Below, piece by piece: positions 45,213-57,884 of a DNA stretch of 64,000 nucleotides. The stretch is taken from assembly GCA_030077755.1 (NCBI GenBank), contig JAQJZZ010000007.1, positions 2,170,001-2,234,000 of the forward strand, written 5' to 3'. The position numbers and the translations under genes were made by a program. How positions within the stretch are numbered: position 1 is the stretch's first letter; each line of letters begins with the position of its first letter. A model generated the notes under the pieces. It made no database searches. It worked only from the letters and a program-made list of their open reading frames with translations, and had not been told where the DNA came from. The DNA is from Filosporella fistucella. Its lineage: Eukaryota > Ascomycota > Leotiomycetes > Helotiales.

Positions 45213-46896
45213 GACTTCTTCACAAATGTTAGTGTTGAAAGAATGCGCTTAGCTTATTAACTCACTCCAATCAGACTTTGCTTCTTCAAGATCGGTGGCC
45301 TGTTCAAGATCGGTGAAGCTGTTGGGCATTGCGAGTTGAAATTGCTCCTGTGAGCTTGTTGACATTGAAAGAAAAGATCGTCACTATCTTTGAGTTCCTG
45401 TTTATGTCTAAACCTACGAGAGTGATCCCAAAATTTGCATGTCAAAAGGCGCTAATACAAATCCAGGAAGTTGATTTAGCCTCCGACCTCTACTTCCTCT
45501 TTCGACAACTTCAGATGCCATTGGTTAGAAGATGTTGGACCAAGCTTGCAGTTTACTGTTCTATCCTCTATTTGATAGAACAAAGAGGAGAGCATCAGGA
45601 TCTGACATCATGAATCTCAAACATCTAGTCGTAAATCAGTGGGATCTGAAAGCAGACATTACTGAGTAGCAAGAACTGGGCAACTAAGCACGTGCAATAT
45701 CAGAATGCTTCTTCGATTCTCAACCACGTCGCTTTAAGAATTTCATTAATGAACTTGCACTAATCGCGAGATCTCTCATTATCTGATGACTAAGAGATGC
45801 ATGAAATAGCAAGTTCCTGCTCATCAGCATTCGTTGAGAATAGAGAAGGTAGGGGAGTCAAATTCTCAGATCAGCTAAAAGAGTAGTAGTTGTCTCCCTT
45901 CCACTTCGCTATTTCAAGAACTTGCACGCCATGAATTCATTGTCAGGGAATCACATATTTTACAGAAGGGAGAAAGCAATAACGCGCTTCCAAGGAAGTT
46001 GCAGAGAATCTAATCGCGTTAATTTCTTAGGCCTTGGGCATCTCAAAATAATTGATTGCGAGCGTCTTTAGCTAACTGAGCTTTTGGAGACACAGCAATT
46101 ATCGAGGCACGAATTTTTTATTTGAAGGGGCGAACCAAATTGCTGCACTCTCTGCATCAGAATATTCAAGTGCTACGGGTACTTGCAACTGTCTTCCAGT
46201 CATACAAATCAGTGTGGATTCGAGGAGTGAGTTATTGCCAAGACCTTTGCTTGAGCCTCACCTAGCTGCACAAGCCTTCGATCCCACTTTGAAGAAAACT
46301 GTAACATGCTGCGGCAATGCGAATATATCGAAATTTCCGTCCAATAGTCCTATTACTCAGAATTGGATGTTTTTACTAAATTACGATTAATGATCCAGAT
46401 ACTTTTGCAAGCCATAGCTGCTATCCGAGGATCAATCATGGAGGGGACAAAGACTCGAGGCAAATGGATCCATAAATTTGTATCATGCTTATCTCGATTC
46501 ACTGTACTGATTACCCGGACGCGCCTGAGCATGTTGGTCGCTTCCGATGAAAACCATCGCATCGATTTCCACAACAGGGTCATGGCGTGAGTTTGCTGTC
46601 TCATGCCAGGACAGGAACCCATGTCCACCTCAGCTGTCGCAACGAAATGGGCATCCAATGCAGCAGCAGAAACTCGTCAATTCCATCAATATGACATCCA
46701 TTATGCATAAAGTAGGCCAACACAGGATGGCATATGCTCCAGCCTGACCTCATTTGAGAAATCTTCTGCTTGTGCGTTTGCGAACCCCCTTACATCATTT
46801 TCTCGTCTTCGTTTTCATGAGTTGATAAACAAATCTTTCGACACTCGTTTACTAACTGAAAGAAAGCGGGTACACAGACTCGTGAAATTTAGCAGC
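45213..46896. other. Gene-poor 1.7-kb interval
   Basis: Divergent promoter space between the small secreted protein and the SUR7-like gene. Overlapping frames on both strands around 46353-46747 are short and have no recognisable motif. No RNA gene or repeat is seen. Confidence 0.45.
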
Positions 46897-48247
46897 ATGA
46901 CTTTGATAGAGAGGATGCAAAGCATTGTCCTCGGCGAGAGGTTCCCGCCCATCCTCACCCTGCTCACGGCAATTGTTGCCTTTGTCCTGTCTTTGATAGC
47001 CCTCCTGGCAACGTCCGAGAAGGGTCAGTTACAGCAGTATGATTTAGTAATGGTAAGTCTCACACCGGGTTTCAATATATGTGCTGACATCCGTCTCTTC
47101 AAGTTCAACACCTCCACACTGCTGCAGAATGCAATCAAAATCGAGAACGCAGCTTCAGTTACAGCTAGAGATGTACCAGCTCAAATCACTGCTGCACCTC
47201 CAGCTATGGAGGAAAGACAATTGAGTCTGCCAGGGGTGTCGGAGGTCTCTTCATTCTTTGCATCGATAGGCTCTGGCATCAATCCAGCACAACCAACCAC
47301 AACTGGGACTGCTTCTGGAAGTAATACAGGAAGCTCTGGCAATCTCGCAAATGACTTAGCAAACCTTTTCAATAGCCTCATAGGCAGCGCAACAAATGCT
47401 GTCGGCAATGAACTTGTGTCGGTCGTCAACTCGATTGTGCAAGATGTAGTCTCAGGACTAGGGATCAAGCAGTGGTATGGTTTATACATGACGGGCATCT
47501 GTCAAGGAGATTACAGCCCAAGCTACTCCGCACAAGATGCCAGTCTTGATACTGATCACTGTACCAAGTTCAGTAAGAATACAATCTCAGCAACGTTCCG
47601 TCTCTGACCGCCGTACAGGTGACTTGAAACTAAACCAAACGAAATCGACAATCCAAATTGGCACCACAGTATTAGACTTTTCCGCACTGAATATTCCAAA
47701 TAAACTCGCTAAAGCTAGAGGGAAAGTGAGCTCAATACTCACCTCAATATTCGCAGGCCAAGTAATCGGAATTGTTTCGTCCGGTATATTGATCGTGCTC
47801 ACCCCTCTTTACATCATCCTTACGTTCTTCAAAATCAATATCGTCAAATGGGTCATCGTCGCCTTTTTAAATATTGCTACCGCATCTCTCGGCTTAGTCG
47901 CAATATTCGAAACAGTCATCGCTGTTCTCCTTTCGAGTGTAGTCAATGAACTCGGATCAGACTTGGGCTTACATGTGTCAATGGGAGGAGGGTTCTTAGC
48001 TCTACTATGGGTTAGCTTTGCAGGCTTGCTCTTGAGCTCGATAGTATGGTTCTGTAAATGGCATACAGATATATGGGTGAGAAGAGGGAGGGAACTAGGC
48101 AAGATGCAGAGGTATGTCGATTCAGGAATCAGCGTCGATCGGGAATTCGGAGCAAGATCCTCTCTTCGATGGCCCATGAGTTGGCATGCCTATGCTGACA
48201 CGCCAAAGGCCTTTAGTAAAGACGGCAGAGTCGAACTTCCAGCCTAA
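46897..48247 (+). CDS. SUR7/PalI-family plasma-membrane protein
   Basis: Three exons, 46897-47052, 47104-47572 and 47619-48247, give 417 aa. The start is the first in-frame ATG before the N-terminal transmembrane helix (ILTLLTAIVAFVLSLIALLA). A long extracellular loop follows with a Ser/Thr/Asn-rich part and the family signature WYGLYMTGICQGDYSPSY...DHC (W..Y..GIC...C). Three more helices come after it (VIGIVSSGILIVLTPLYIIL; VIVAFLNIATASLGLVAIFETV; GFLALLWVSFAGLLLSSIVW) and a basic cytoplasmic tail. SUR7/PalI proteins act at eisosomes and in ambient pH sensing or wall organisation; which applies here is unclear. The first intron is 51 bases and in frame. Confidence 0.9.
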
Positions 48248-49245
48248 TCCCACCGACGATATGTTTCAGACTATCAAAGAAGGAAGGAGATGAAAATGAA
48301 GGAGACAACTTCCTATCGATATTCCACTCGTGCTGGAGATGTATTACCTGAAGCACGCAGCTGAAAGGACTTACGAAGTTGATGGGCATGGCTTGGAACG
48401 ACACTAAAACTTGTTTTCTTGCAGGAACAACTTTGAGAGTTGGAGAATGGCATGCTCAACTGGGAGCAATAATGCACGATTTTATTTTCAAAGCATGTTG
48501 GATTCCCGCATTATCTGATATTGAGCCCAGAAAACCCTCCAAATTTTGACTTAGAGAGAAAGCTGTAGTGCAGTGAAGCGTAGTACCTGACTAGTTGCTC
48601 CCTGCATGCATCATTTCCATAGCACCAACTTCTGTTTTGTGTTCACCTGAATCAAGAGCCAAAGAAACAAGTGTGGTATGTGGCCCGGCCCAGGCTTCCT
48701 GACAGGTTTTTTCAAGAGAGTTTTGGGCATGGTCTGTCTCGTCGTAACCGAAAGTTCCTGTAAAACCTCTAAAATTTATTCACAAGAAAGGCGTGTTACT
48801 AGAAGCAATCAAATGTAGGCAGCATGATACGAGTAGTAGCTCCAGATGGTGGGGTAATTGTGCCAAGTATAGACCCCACGCCAGTTCAGAACAGCAACTT
48901 CATTACCTGCATTCGAAATTCAAATTGTTGCAAAGTTGTAGCAATCTAGATCAGATGATTATTTTAACAGATAGATCAGGAATGCTTCATATTGGAAAGA
49001 AGGCCATTTCCCCATTCTGAGTACTATGGAGGGTATCTGTGATAGTCGATTGATGTAGTTGCCACTTTGTATTGCTGGCCTGGAGTCGCCCAGAGAAACA
49101 TTCAAATGCACACAACGCCCAGCGACTTTAGCGATACGAGCCCGAAAGTTCCCTATGCTAATACAGACCCTAGCTATTTGCTTAGTATCAAGTTACTTTT
49201 GGAAGTAGTAGCAAACATTATCTATTATTGTTTATGTTTCCGAAC
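48248..49245. other. Convergent intergenic region
   Basis: About 1 kb between the SUR7-like and MFS genes. Frames at 48793-49020 and 49067-49249 are short and featureless. Nothing else is recognised. Confidence 0.5.
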
Positions 49246-50949
49246 CTAACCAACAAGCTTTGCTATTGGAGGTATCTGTAGACTCGATTGAACATTCGCA
49301 GATATCGAGTTACTCTTCTCCATGGAGTTTTGAGGCAACAATTCTGAATCTCTGTCGCTCTCTGTCGACTTTTGAGTTTCTATATCTGCAACCTTTCGCT
49401 CCTCAACCTCAGCTACTCGTACCGCCAGATTTTCATGACTAGAATGGATCTCTGCCTCCTCGTCGCCGGACCATTCATGATCTACTTCACAATCTCGTCC
49501 ACCAAACACAACTAATATCCCAGCATCATAAACAATCATCAAACTTCCCGCAAGGACAAAAGCAACCCACAACAATGATTTCCCAGCTAGAGTCCCGGTC
49601 ACAATTGGACCCAGACTTGCAGCAGATGTTTTTGCAACAAGAATGCATCCCATCACAGGCGTGCGCTCATGCGAGGTCACTATACCAGCCAAGAAGGCGG
49701 AACGTGGAGCCGTGTCCATGGATTGTGTGCAAGAACGAAGAACGAGGAGTGTGACTGCCGCCGTGACTGATGAGGGAATTGGCATGACTGAGAGGAAGAT
49801 GGCAGACGGGAGATGAGCTAATATCATTGTCTGCGAGTGTCAGCTTCTGTTACTCCCAGCTCAGCGTGAAGCACCCACCCTGATATTTCCGAATCGCTTT
49901 GCTATAGCAGATGCTGGAAGCATGGAGATCGCAGCCACAAGACCTGTGATGAAGAAGATTGTCCCCAGCTTAGATTCTCCTAGAGTGAATTTCTCCTGGA
50001 AGAAGAATGATACCCATGACCTTTTGCTACATTAGCTTGCATTCCAAGGGAAAATAGGAGAAGATACTTACACCGGCGCGAGACTCGTTGCAAAAGAGTC
50101 CAATCCAAAGAGCGCACACAATTTCAATACCACAATCTTAGTCTTGCGATTGAAGTGTGGTAATTTGGATAATATTGATGCTGTTTTCGGAGGCTTCTCT
50201 TCTTCGTCCGAGCTATCATCTGATCTGTCTTCAGATACTTCAAGCTCGCAGGCTTTACTAAGTGATAACACAATCCCTAGCATCACAACAGCAAGAGCTG
50301 AATATGCCCAGAATACAACCCTGTATGCTCTCATTGTATTCCAGCCCAACCTCCCCAGAAGGAAATCCAGAGTCCACCCACATGTACCCATCCCGAGAGC
50401 TGATCCTGCTGCACCCGATAGGGAGTACCATGCGTAGATATCTCCGCGATTCTTTGTAGGTGTCAGTTGAGCTATTGTTGACTCTTCGATTGCTCTGAAC
50501 GGTCCAATCTCATTCCCACTTTTGTGTAATTAGCTTCTAAACTCACTGTTAATGTAGAGCTAGGTAGCATACCTTGGACTAATAACCCCAACCACAGCAG
50601 CAGCAAGCAGCATCCAATAATTTCCACAAATGGCGAAGACAACTCCCGAAACAGCCATCAAGCCAGCTCCCATTGCCATGACAGTTCTCCTTCCAAGAAC
50701 ATCTGCAAATATCGTAAGCACAAAGCTCAGTACCGTAGCTCCAATTAACGTAAGTGTCATAAAAAGACCGATTTTCTCTTTTGATATCCCCAACACCGAA
50801 AGATAAGAAACGAGAATGAGTGTAGAGCTGCCATAAGCATAAAGACGGACGAATCGTTGGGCACAGAGCAACTTCGTATCGAGTGGTGAAGACCAGAGTG
50901 AGAGGAGTCCGGTTTCCTCTAACGATTTAAGAACAAATGAAATGAACAT
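49246..50949 (-). CDS. Major facilitator superfamily transporter
   Basis: Four exons, 50949-50573, 50518-50072, 50020-49879 and 49830-49246, encode 516 aa; the ATG at 50949 is the first in frame. Membrane helices follow MFS spacing: the loop 2-3 signature appears as ADVLGRRTVM, and helices 4-6 follow with VVGVISPSGNEIGPFRAIEESTIAQL and YSLSGAAGSALGMG. A long acidic cytoplasmic loop (EDRSDDSSDEEEKPP) separates the two halves. The second half includes SFFFQEKFTLGESKLGTIFF and LVAKTSAASLGPIVTG. The C-terminal ~75 residues are charged and cytoplasmic. The substrate cannot be inferred. It is not one of the classical DHA drug/H+ antiporter motif sets. Confidence 0.9.
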
Positions 50950-51695
50950 TGTGCAAGAATTGTGCAAAAGAATCTCTGAATTGCTCGCGGATGGAAGGAG
51001 AGGACAGAGGAGAGACTTCTAATTATATCTTCCATTATGAACTGCAGACTGAGTAAACAATAACACATCATGCCCCTATCCTCCCGTCTCTGCAATTGCA
51101 TCTCCAGGAGCAATGCATTGAGCCCTGAAGGGAAAGCGAAGTTTTCACCAGCTGCAAAGTCGTGACTTCGTGGCTTGCTGAGGAAGATGATTGGGACTCT
51201 TCTAGTAAAGACGTTGAAGACCGAGCACCGGCATCGTGCCTCCTTCTCCGCAACGAGCTCTCGTGACTAAATTTGCCGTTATATTTTGAGACATTGATTT
51301 TCTCAGGGTGGCTTTGTCGCGTGCGTTGTTACTATTTCAGGGCAAGTCCCTGTGCTTCAGGCGGCCGGGCACTACACCACACCCGAAGGGACGGTTCTCG
51401 CTACACATTCAGGAGGCCAGACCGGCTGAAAACGCTATGAAGATCAATATTCTCCTGTTTCCTGGGAAAGCTCCTAGAGGCACAGCTGTCCATTTCATGT
51501 GTACGCCAAAAAACGGAAATGCCGTCAACAAGTTGACAGGCTAGATCTATTCGATTTGCAGAAAGTTCCAGACAGGTTTGTTTCAATGCAAACGAGCTAT
51601 AATTTCACTATCCAAAATATCTGATTTTGTGACAAATCAATTGATCAATATGAAAGAAACAAATAGTGGAGCAAAGCAGCCGCCACTATATCACA
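50950..51695. other. Intergenic spacer
   Basis: About 750 bases upstream of the MFS gene and downstream of the acetyltransferase. A 78-codon plus-strand frame at 51308-51544 has no recognisable features. Confidence 0.5.
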
Positions 51696-52361
51696 TCAAT
51701 CTAGATACCATTTACCTCTCTGCTTCAATACTTCTTTCGAATCCTGCCACTTCTCTCTTCCAAACTCAAAAATATAACTATGTTCATCCCCATCAAGATT
51801 TTCCCTTCCTGCACCCAATTCCATTGTCTTCATCAATTCCTGAAATGGCAGATTCAAAGCTTCTGTCTCCAGAGTTACTTTCTCGATGCCTAACTCATGG
51901 AATCCATACTCAATAACCGCTTCCAATGCTTCGATTGCAAGACCCTTTCTCACAAACCGATAATCAATCAGCACTCCCGTATCACCCACCAACACATCCT
52001 TTCCATCTCCTCCCTTCTCTTTTGGAAATGTATTAAATCCACTCATACCAATCAATATGCCATCACTAACTCTCAGATTATCTACTACCTCTCTATCTAC
52101 ACCCTTCAACGCATCTCCCTCCTCTTTTAAAACGATAACCAGAAAGGCATTGTCGCCTGCTGCGGTAGTTTCTCTTTGACGTGCAAGTGCAATCTCGGTT
52201 TCGGATTCGGGGCGAGTAGCTTCTCTGACACCGCCGAAAGGGTTGTTTTGAGGAGTGCTACGGATGAGACTGTGCACTTTGGCATCGGACACGAGAGCTG
52301 TGCGGAGGATGAGGCGCGGAGTTGTAAGAGTGTGAGATGGACGAGCGTGAGGAGGAGGCAT
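51696..52361 (-). CDS. GNAT-family N-acetyltransferase
   Basis: A single exon of 221 codons from the ATG at 52361. The frame is open for 40 further codons upstream, but TPRLILR close to the start is the usual opening of this RimJ/RimL-like subfamily. The acetyl-CoA-binding region includes GVLIDYRFVRKGLAIEALEAVIEYGF, where the Q/RxxGxG/A loop reads RKGLAI, followed by the ELGIEKVTLETEALNLPFQELMKTMEL helix-strand pair. Such small fungal GNAT proteins acetylate amines or N-termini of small molecules or proteins. The acceptor is unknown. The gene lies between two transporter genes on the same strand. Confidence 0.88.
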   Translation of the reverse strand: MPPPHARPSHTLTTPRLILRTALVSDAKVHSLIRSTPQNNPFGGVREATRPESETEIALARQRETTAAGDNAFLVIVLKEEGDALKGVDREVVDNLRVSDGILIGMSGFNTFPKEKGGDGKDVLVGDTGVLIDYRFVRKGLAIEALEAVIEYGFHELGIEKVTLETEALNLPFQELMKTMELGAGRENLDGDEHSYIFEFGREKWQDSKEVLKQRGKWYLD

Positions 52362-52786
52362 TTGAGGATATTTTATCAAACCACGATTCGTATAGCGGAG
52401 ATGTAAAATTGAAATTGTGAAGACTGGATTGAGGTAATCTGAGTTTTCGATATCAGTTGCTTGTCTGTGGTCAAGATACACACAGATGCGGGGTCATGTT
52501 TATATTAAACTCTGCCTGGGGTTGATTGTCAAGTGAGCGAGGTTGTGACTCACAGTCAGATCACGAATGCAGAAGTTGCATACAATCACCAATCAAAGAA
52601 CCTGAGCTATCGCGTTATCGATTCATTTTATCACCTTCCCAATAGAGCCTGGTGTTATGAACTCCATGCGAATCGAGCTCGTCAGGAAGCTGGCTGGAAA
52701 TTTAATTAATAATTATGTGTTATACGATGCAAAAGTGCGGCGAGACTACAAAAAGAAATCCGACTCCTAATTGGGTAGTTGTAACA
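52362..52786. other. Intergenic spacer
   Basis: About 425 bases between the acetyltransferase promoter side and the ABC transporter 3' end. No gene is recognised. Confidence 0.5.
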
Positions 52787-55700
52787 TCATGGCAGTATGG
52801 TCTCTCCCTTGGCCTGTGGCTCTTTCGCCTTCTCCTTACCAGTGTTCTCCTTCTTAGGATCCTTCTTGAAGAGTCCCAAGATGGGAGACAGCTTCTCCCC
52901 CATTGACTTTCCAGACCCCTTCCTCACCCTTATAAGATAGTACAAGAACACAGCCATGAAGATATTGAAAACAATATAAGCAAAGCCAATACCGTAGTCT
53001 CTCCAACGTGTGGTATAGCTGATACTAACGCTTGCTAAATATTGGTCTGTGTTTTGAAGTGCACAGAACTGACAGTCGGCCGTCGCGGTTGGGTTGTATA
53101 CAGCTCCACCTGAAAGCCTGGCATAGTCTCCAAGATAGCTCCCGCAGTCCAGCCCGGGTGAAGGCTGCATGATCGCCAATTCCTTGTTGGAGCAGCGAAC
53201 CTCACGACCGGAGAGACCAGTCGAAGCGATTGCGGAAACAAGATCTGTATTTATTAGCGATTGCTAAATGAGGTAACAGCCAAAACTTACAGGTCAACGG
53301 AGAAACGCGATACATGAAAATCCAGAAACCAGGAAGTGCAGTGGGCGTTTGAAAAACACCGTTAAATGTCAATGTCATGGAGAACATCAGAGTACCGATG
53401 TTTCCAGCTGTCTCGGCATCCGGCAGAGCAGCAATCAGCATATGGGCGAATGTACTGGCAAATACGAAGAATTGGACAAGCAAAAGTAGAATAAGTCCTT
53501 GTCGCTCTCCAGATGGAATACCTCCTCGAGTATAGATAGGGTAGTAGTAGGAACCGAAGACCATAATACCGAGAAGTATCTGATAAGGTATCTCAACGAC
53601 GATATTGGCGATCAAAAATGCCTTCCAGCTATATGCCTTCGATGGGCGCTCTCGGACTTCATATAAATCTCTCTGCAAGATAAACCGGGGCATAATCTGC
53701 TGTACGAGAGTCGTGAAAATGGTTGTAATCATGAATATAGAAAAAATGGCGTCCTGCACACCTTGTTGGGTCCGATCGGCGTGGAAGAATGAGAAACCGA
53801 TGAAGAGAGCTGATGCAACGCCTAGAAGGATTTTGCTATAGATATAACCGGGGGTTCGCCAGTATTGTTGGAAAACACGAATGGTGACTTCATAAAGCTG
53901 GTTCGCGAAGGGCATAGCGAATTCTCTATGGGAACCCGCGCCTTCATCGCGAGACTGCTGGCTTCCCATTTCCTGCTGGATTCGAGAAAGTTCATTTTGA
54001 ACCTCTTTTGCTTGATTGCTGTTCTTCCAAACATCATGCCAATCCTTTGTAGACTTACCGGTGGCACCTGCCCCGACCATGGTCAACACTGTTTATTGTT
54101 AGATGGACCCGAGCACATGAGGGGAGACTGTTACATACTGTATTCTGCTGGGTTGTCGTTCTCTCCACATTTGTCTGCGCCATTGGCTTCAAAGTACTTG
54201 AGCAGAGTTTGTGAGTTCTCGCCAATATCACCAAAGTAGACAGTCTTTCCTCCCTTGGCCAGAAATAGCAATCGATCGAACTCTTGAAACAAGATAGCAC
54301 TCGGCTGATGGATAGTAGCCAAAACCGCCTGTCCGTTATCTGCAAGTTTTCGTAGGAAGGAGACAATAGCCCAAGACGATTGCGAGTCCAAACCGGACGT
54401 TGGTTCATCCAGAAACAGAAGAAGAGCCGGCTTGGCAGCTAACTCGACTCCAATGGTAAGTAACTTGCGCTGCTCAACGTTCAATCCCTCTCCAGGTACA
54501 CCAACGACAGCCTCTGCAAAGTCTTCCATTGCTAACATCTTTATGACGTCCTCGACAAAGGCGTATTTCTCTTCTTTAGAGACTGTCTTCGGTTGACGGA
54601 GCATAGCAGAAAATCTCAAAGCTTCGCGGACCGTTGTCGTTTCTAGGTGGAGATCCTGCTGTTGAACATAACCAGTTTTGCGTTGGAAGGACTGATCCAA
54701 TGGCTTTCCAGAAACTAACATGTCGCCGGTAACAATTCCCATAGAGACACGCTGAGCAAGAACGTCAAGCAAGGTAGTTTTGCCTGCGCCAGATACACCC
54801 ATCAAAGCAGTAAGAGTACCTGGTTTGACCCATCCCGAGACATTGTCAAGAAGCCGGCGAGGTTCCCCTTTGATTTTAATATCATAGCAGACATCCTTCC
54901 AAGTGAAAACGTCCGTCTGTGGTGGTAGAGCGGCAACTTGCTCGTCCTGTTGTTGCTCTTGTTTCTCCCCGCCCTTTTCGGTGGTTTTGCTTCCAGGTGA
55001 AACAGGGGCTTCCTCGTCATTCTTCGCGGCCTTCTCAGCAGCGACAAGCTCCTTTGGTACATGCCCACGACGGAAGACGAGAACTTCGGCAGAACTATCA
55101 GTGGATGAATTGAACTCCGTTGCAAAAAGGTAAACGCAGAGGAAGAAAATCATGAAAGCAAACATGAAACCGAGGTTCCTCCAGATGTGCGAGTAGGAGT
55201 ACTGAAATTGAGCTTGCAAATAAGCATCCCCAGAGACAGTAGTCTCACCGGCAACAGCTCCCGCAACGGCGCAAATGAATGTCTCTCCAGTGAGGGTATA
55301 TGGCCCGCCGGATGGAACCAGTTGGGAACATGCAAATCGCTGTCCGTGTAGCTCGTTTACAAACAGGCCCTCGAATGCATAGGCAACAGGATTGATCCAA
55401 CTGAGCCATTTGAACCACTATAATGAATCAGAATTAAGATTTGAAGTCGAGGCAGCTTCAAGCTAAGGCAGTGCAGGATTATCTGGACAACAGGGGGCGT
55501 GGAACGAAAAGGATACTTACAGGGTGCATATCTGGGCGTGGGATGACAAAACCAGTATATATGACGATGGCTAATGTGGCGACTCCTGCGATAGCTAGAG
55601 CTTGGGAAACCGTTTTGGTAGATGCTGCAATACTTCGGTATATTTGAGACATCTAGAATTCCTCAGTCCAGTGAATGCAAAACATAAATAGGGATTCTTA

Positions 55701-57884
55701 CAGTCAAGATAGCCACGAAGTTGAACAGGAAGAATATGAAAAATTGCGATGGCTCCCGTCTCAATCCAGCTAGAAAGTAGAGAATGATGTTGAAGCAGGT
55801 CGCGATTAAGAACTTGACAGGAATGTCTGCAACAACACCAGCCAATGCTACCATGATGTCAGCATACGGAAGGATTTGTAGACTATGGAGCGTTACCTTC
55901 TGTGAAAGGGTGATAAAATGCATACGAAGCTTGCTTTTCAACAATGGGTCGTTGATTATACAAGTTATTGACTTCCGAGATGGCAATCAAGGCATTCAAG
56001 AGGACAGCGAAGAATAAAACACCACCTTTCTGGAAAAAACTCGCAGTATTGTTTGGTGTTCCGTAGAAGACGGATCCAATAATCAAGGCCATGACTATTT
56101 GACCAATGATCGTTGTCACTGTGGAGGTTTTGTCGTTCCATAGTCGTTGATATGCTCGCTGGGTACAGTATTTGACTTGCATTGGGATACTAATGGTATA
56201 TGGCGACTCGGGTCGAACGTGCTTCGATTGCATTCCGCGTTTGCTTGCCTGCTTATTGTTAGCACGGTATTGGGATTCGAACATGAAATTCATACCTGGA
56301 ACTGCTCGAGGGTTTTGCCTCCCATTGGGAATTCCTCTTCGTGATCCTTCACCTCCTGCTTCAAAGCCTTGCATTGAGGCGATTCCTTCCAATACCTTTC
56401 GAACTCATCCGGTGTCCTAGGCACCTTGTTTTCGTAGCCTTCGCGAACTTTTCGTTCAGTAGGATTCGTGACTGATGTGAGGAAATCTCCTGTAGTCTGA
56501 CGTGACGGACATTCCCAACCCATATCAACAAAGTATTGCTTTGCATCCTCACAAGGACCGAAATAAATTTGACGTCCCTCGTACAAGACGACCGCTTTGT
56601 CAAACTCATCATAAATGGCCTGAGATGCTTGGTAGATGGCAACGAGATGTACCGACCCAGCCAGATTTGCGGACATGCGGAGAGACTTGGTGAATTCCAA
56701 TGCTGTCGCAGCATCAAGACCACGAGTCGAATTATCCCATGAAGCTATTGGGGATCCAGCCAGGGCCATTTCTGCGATACTGACACGCTTTCTCTCGCCT
56801 CCTGAGACACCCCTCACAAAATCATTGCCAACTTTGGTGTTGTATGTATGTGAAAGACCAAAGATAGCCATAACGACAGCGGCCATGTGCTTCGCCCATG
56901 ATTCTCTACTGAGTCCTTCGATCAACCTTTGCTGTGGTGTTCTAACGCGAGCTGCAAATTCCAAAGTTTCCCCAACCGTCAGGTGAGGAAAATGTTTATC
57001 AACTTCTTGATTGTACACCAGTTCTCCCTTGAATTGCTTGAGCATTTGCTTCTGGGTGATCCCTGTAGAAGTCAGTCATTTGCAATTCTTCTTGAAAACT
57101 AGACTTACCATTATAGTGTATCTCTGACTGCGACTTCAAATCGAGCCCATGAAGCTCACCCATCAGAGTTTTGAGCAGCGTGGAGCATCCACTACCAGGC
57201 CTTCCGAGTACCACAAGCATCTCGCCTGATTTCAGAACACCGTCGAATTCATTGAGAATAGTTTTTTCGGGTCCCTTCCCGAAGAACTCTCCAAACCGAA
57301 GCGGAGCCAGTAGTAGGGATCCAACATTTTTCTGTATATTGATTGCTGAGCCAGATCCCGAGACTTTGACGTTCTTCCATACAATCCCGGCGCGTCTCTG
57401 AATTACTTCATTCTGGTCCATCAATCTCACGAGCCTATTCGATTTAGATTAGTGGTCACACCAAACCTCAGCAGATGCAGCCTCACATTTTAGACCATTT
57501 GTATACATCAAATTCAGGTGAACTGGGATCCAGCACAGGATCGCCAAGCTCAACACCTGCCAGTGTATCTCTTCGTTCAAGAGCAGATGACTCAGCTGTT
57601 TTTGTTCTTGCCAGTGCAATCGAACCCCCGAAGGTTGAGGCAATCCTTTGCAGCTCACCTCTATCGACAGGGGATATTGGCGCGAATTGGCGTCTTTCCG
57701 CGGCAGACTTGCTGGTATATGTTCTCTCCAATGGTTGATCATCTTCGGCGTCAGTTGAACTCCTAGCCGTCTTCAACTCTGGGCGTTCTATTTCCTCCTC
57801 TGGGTACGCATGTTGGCTATTTTCGCCAGTAAGAATATTCTCGGTGCGTATGGGATGAAAGTGTCGATCGCCTTCAGATGCCAT
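52787..57884 (-). CDS. PDR-type ABC transporter (ABCG full-size multidrug pump)
   Basis: Nine exons, 57884-57487, 57434-57109, 57062-56296, 56248-55897, 55847-55702, 55652-55521, 55417-54139, 54088-53291 and 53244-52787, join in frame to 1551 aa, the usual PDR size. The order is (NBD-TMD) twice. NBD1 has the degenerate fungal PDR Walker A (GRPGSGCST, residues 210-218), an intact [11 protein letters not shown] signature and Tyr in the H-loop (VAIYQASQ). NBD2 has canonical [20 protein letters not shown] and H-loop His (ATIHQPS), but a degenerate LNVEQRK signature. Each half ends in membrane helices, and [23 protein letters not shown] PDR motifs are present. It should export hydrophobic toxins, fungicides or plant defence compounds. 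Confidence 0.97.

Noticed and set aside
46353..46747. Overlapping frames on both strands
   Set aside because: Neither shows a recognised motif, and stops or missing starts flank both; could be a very old gene remnant but not supportable.
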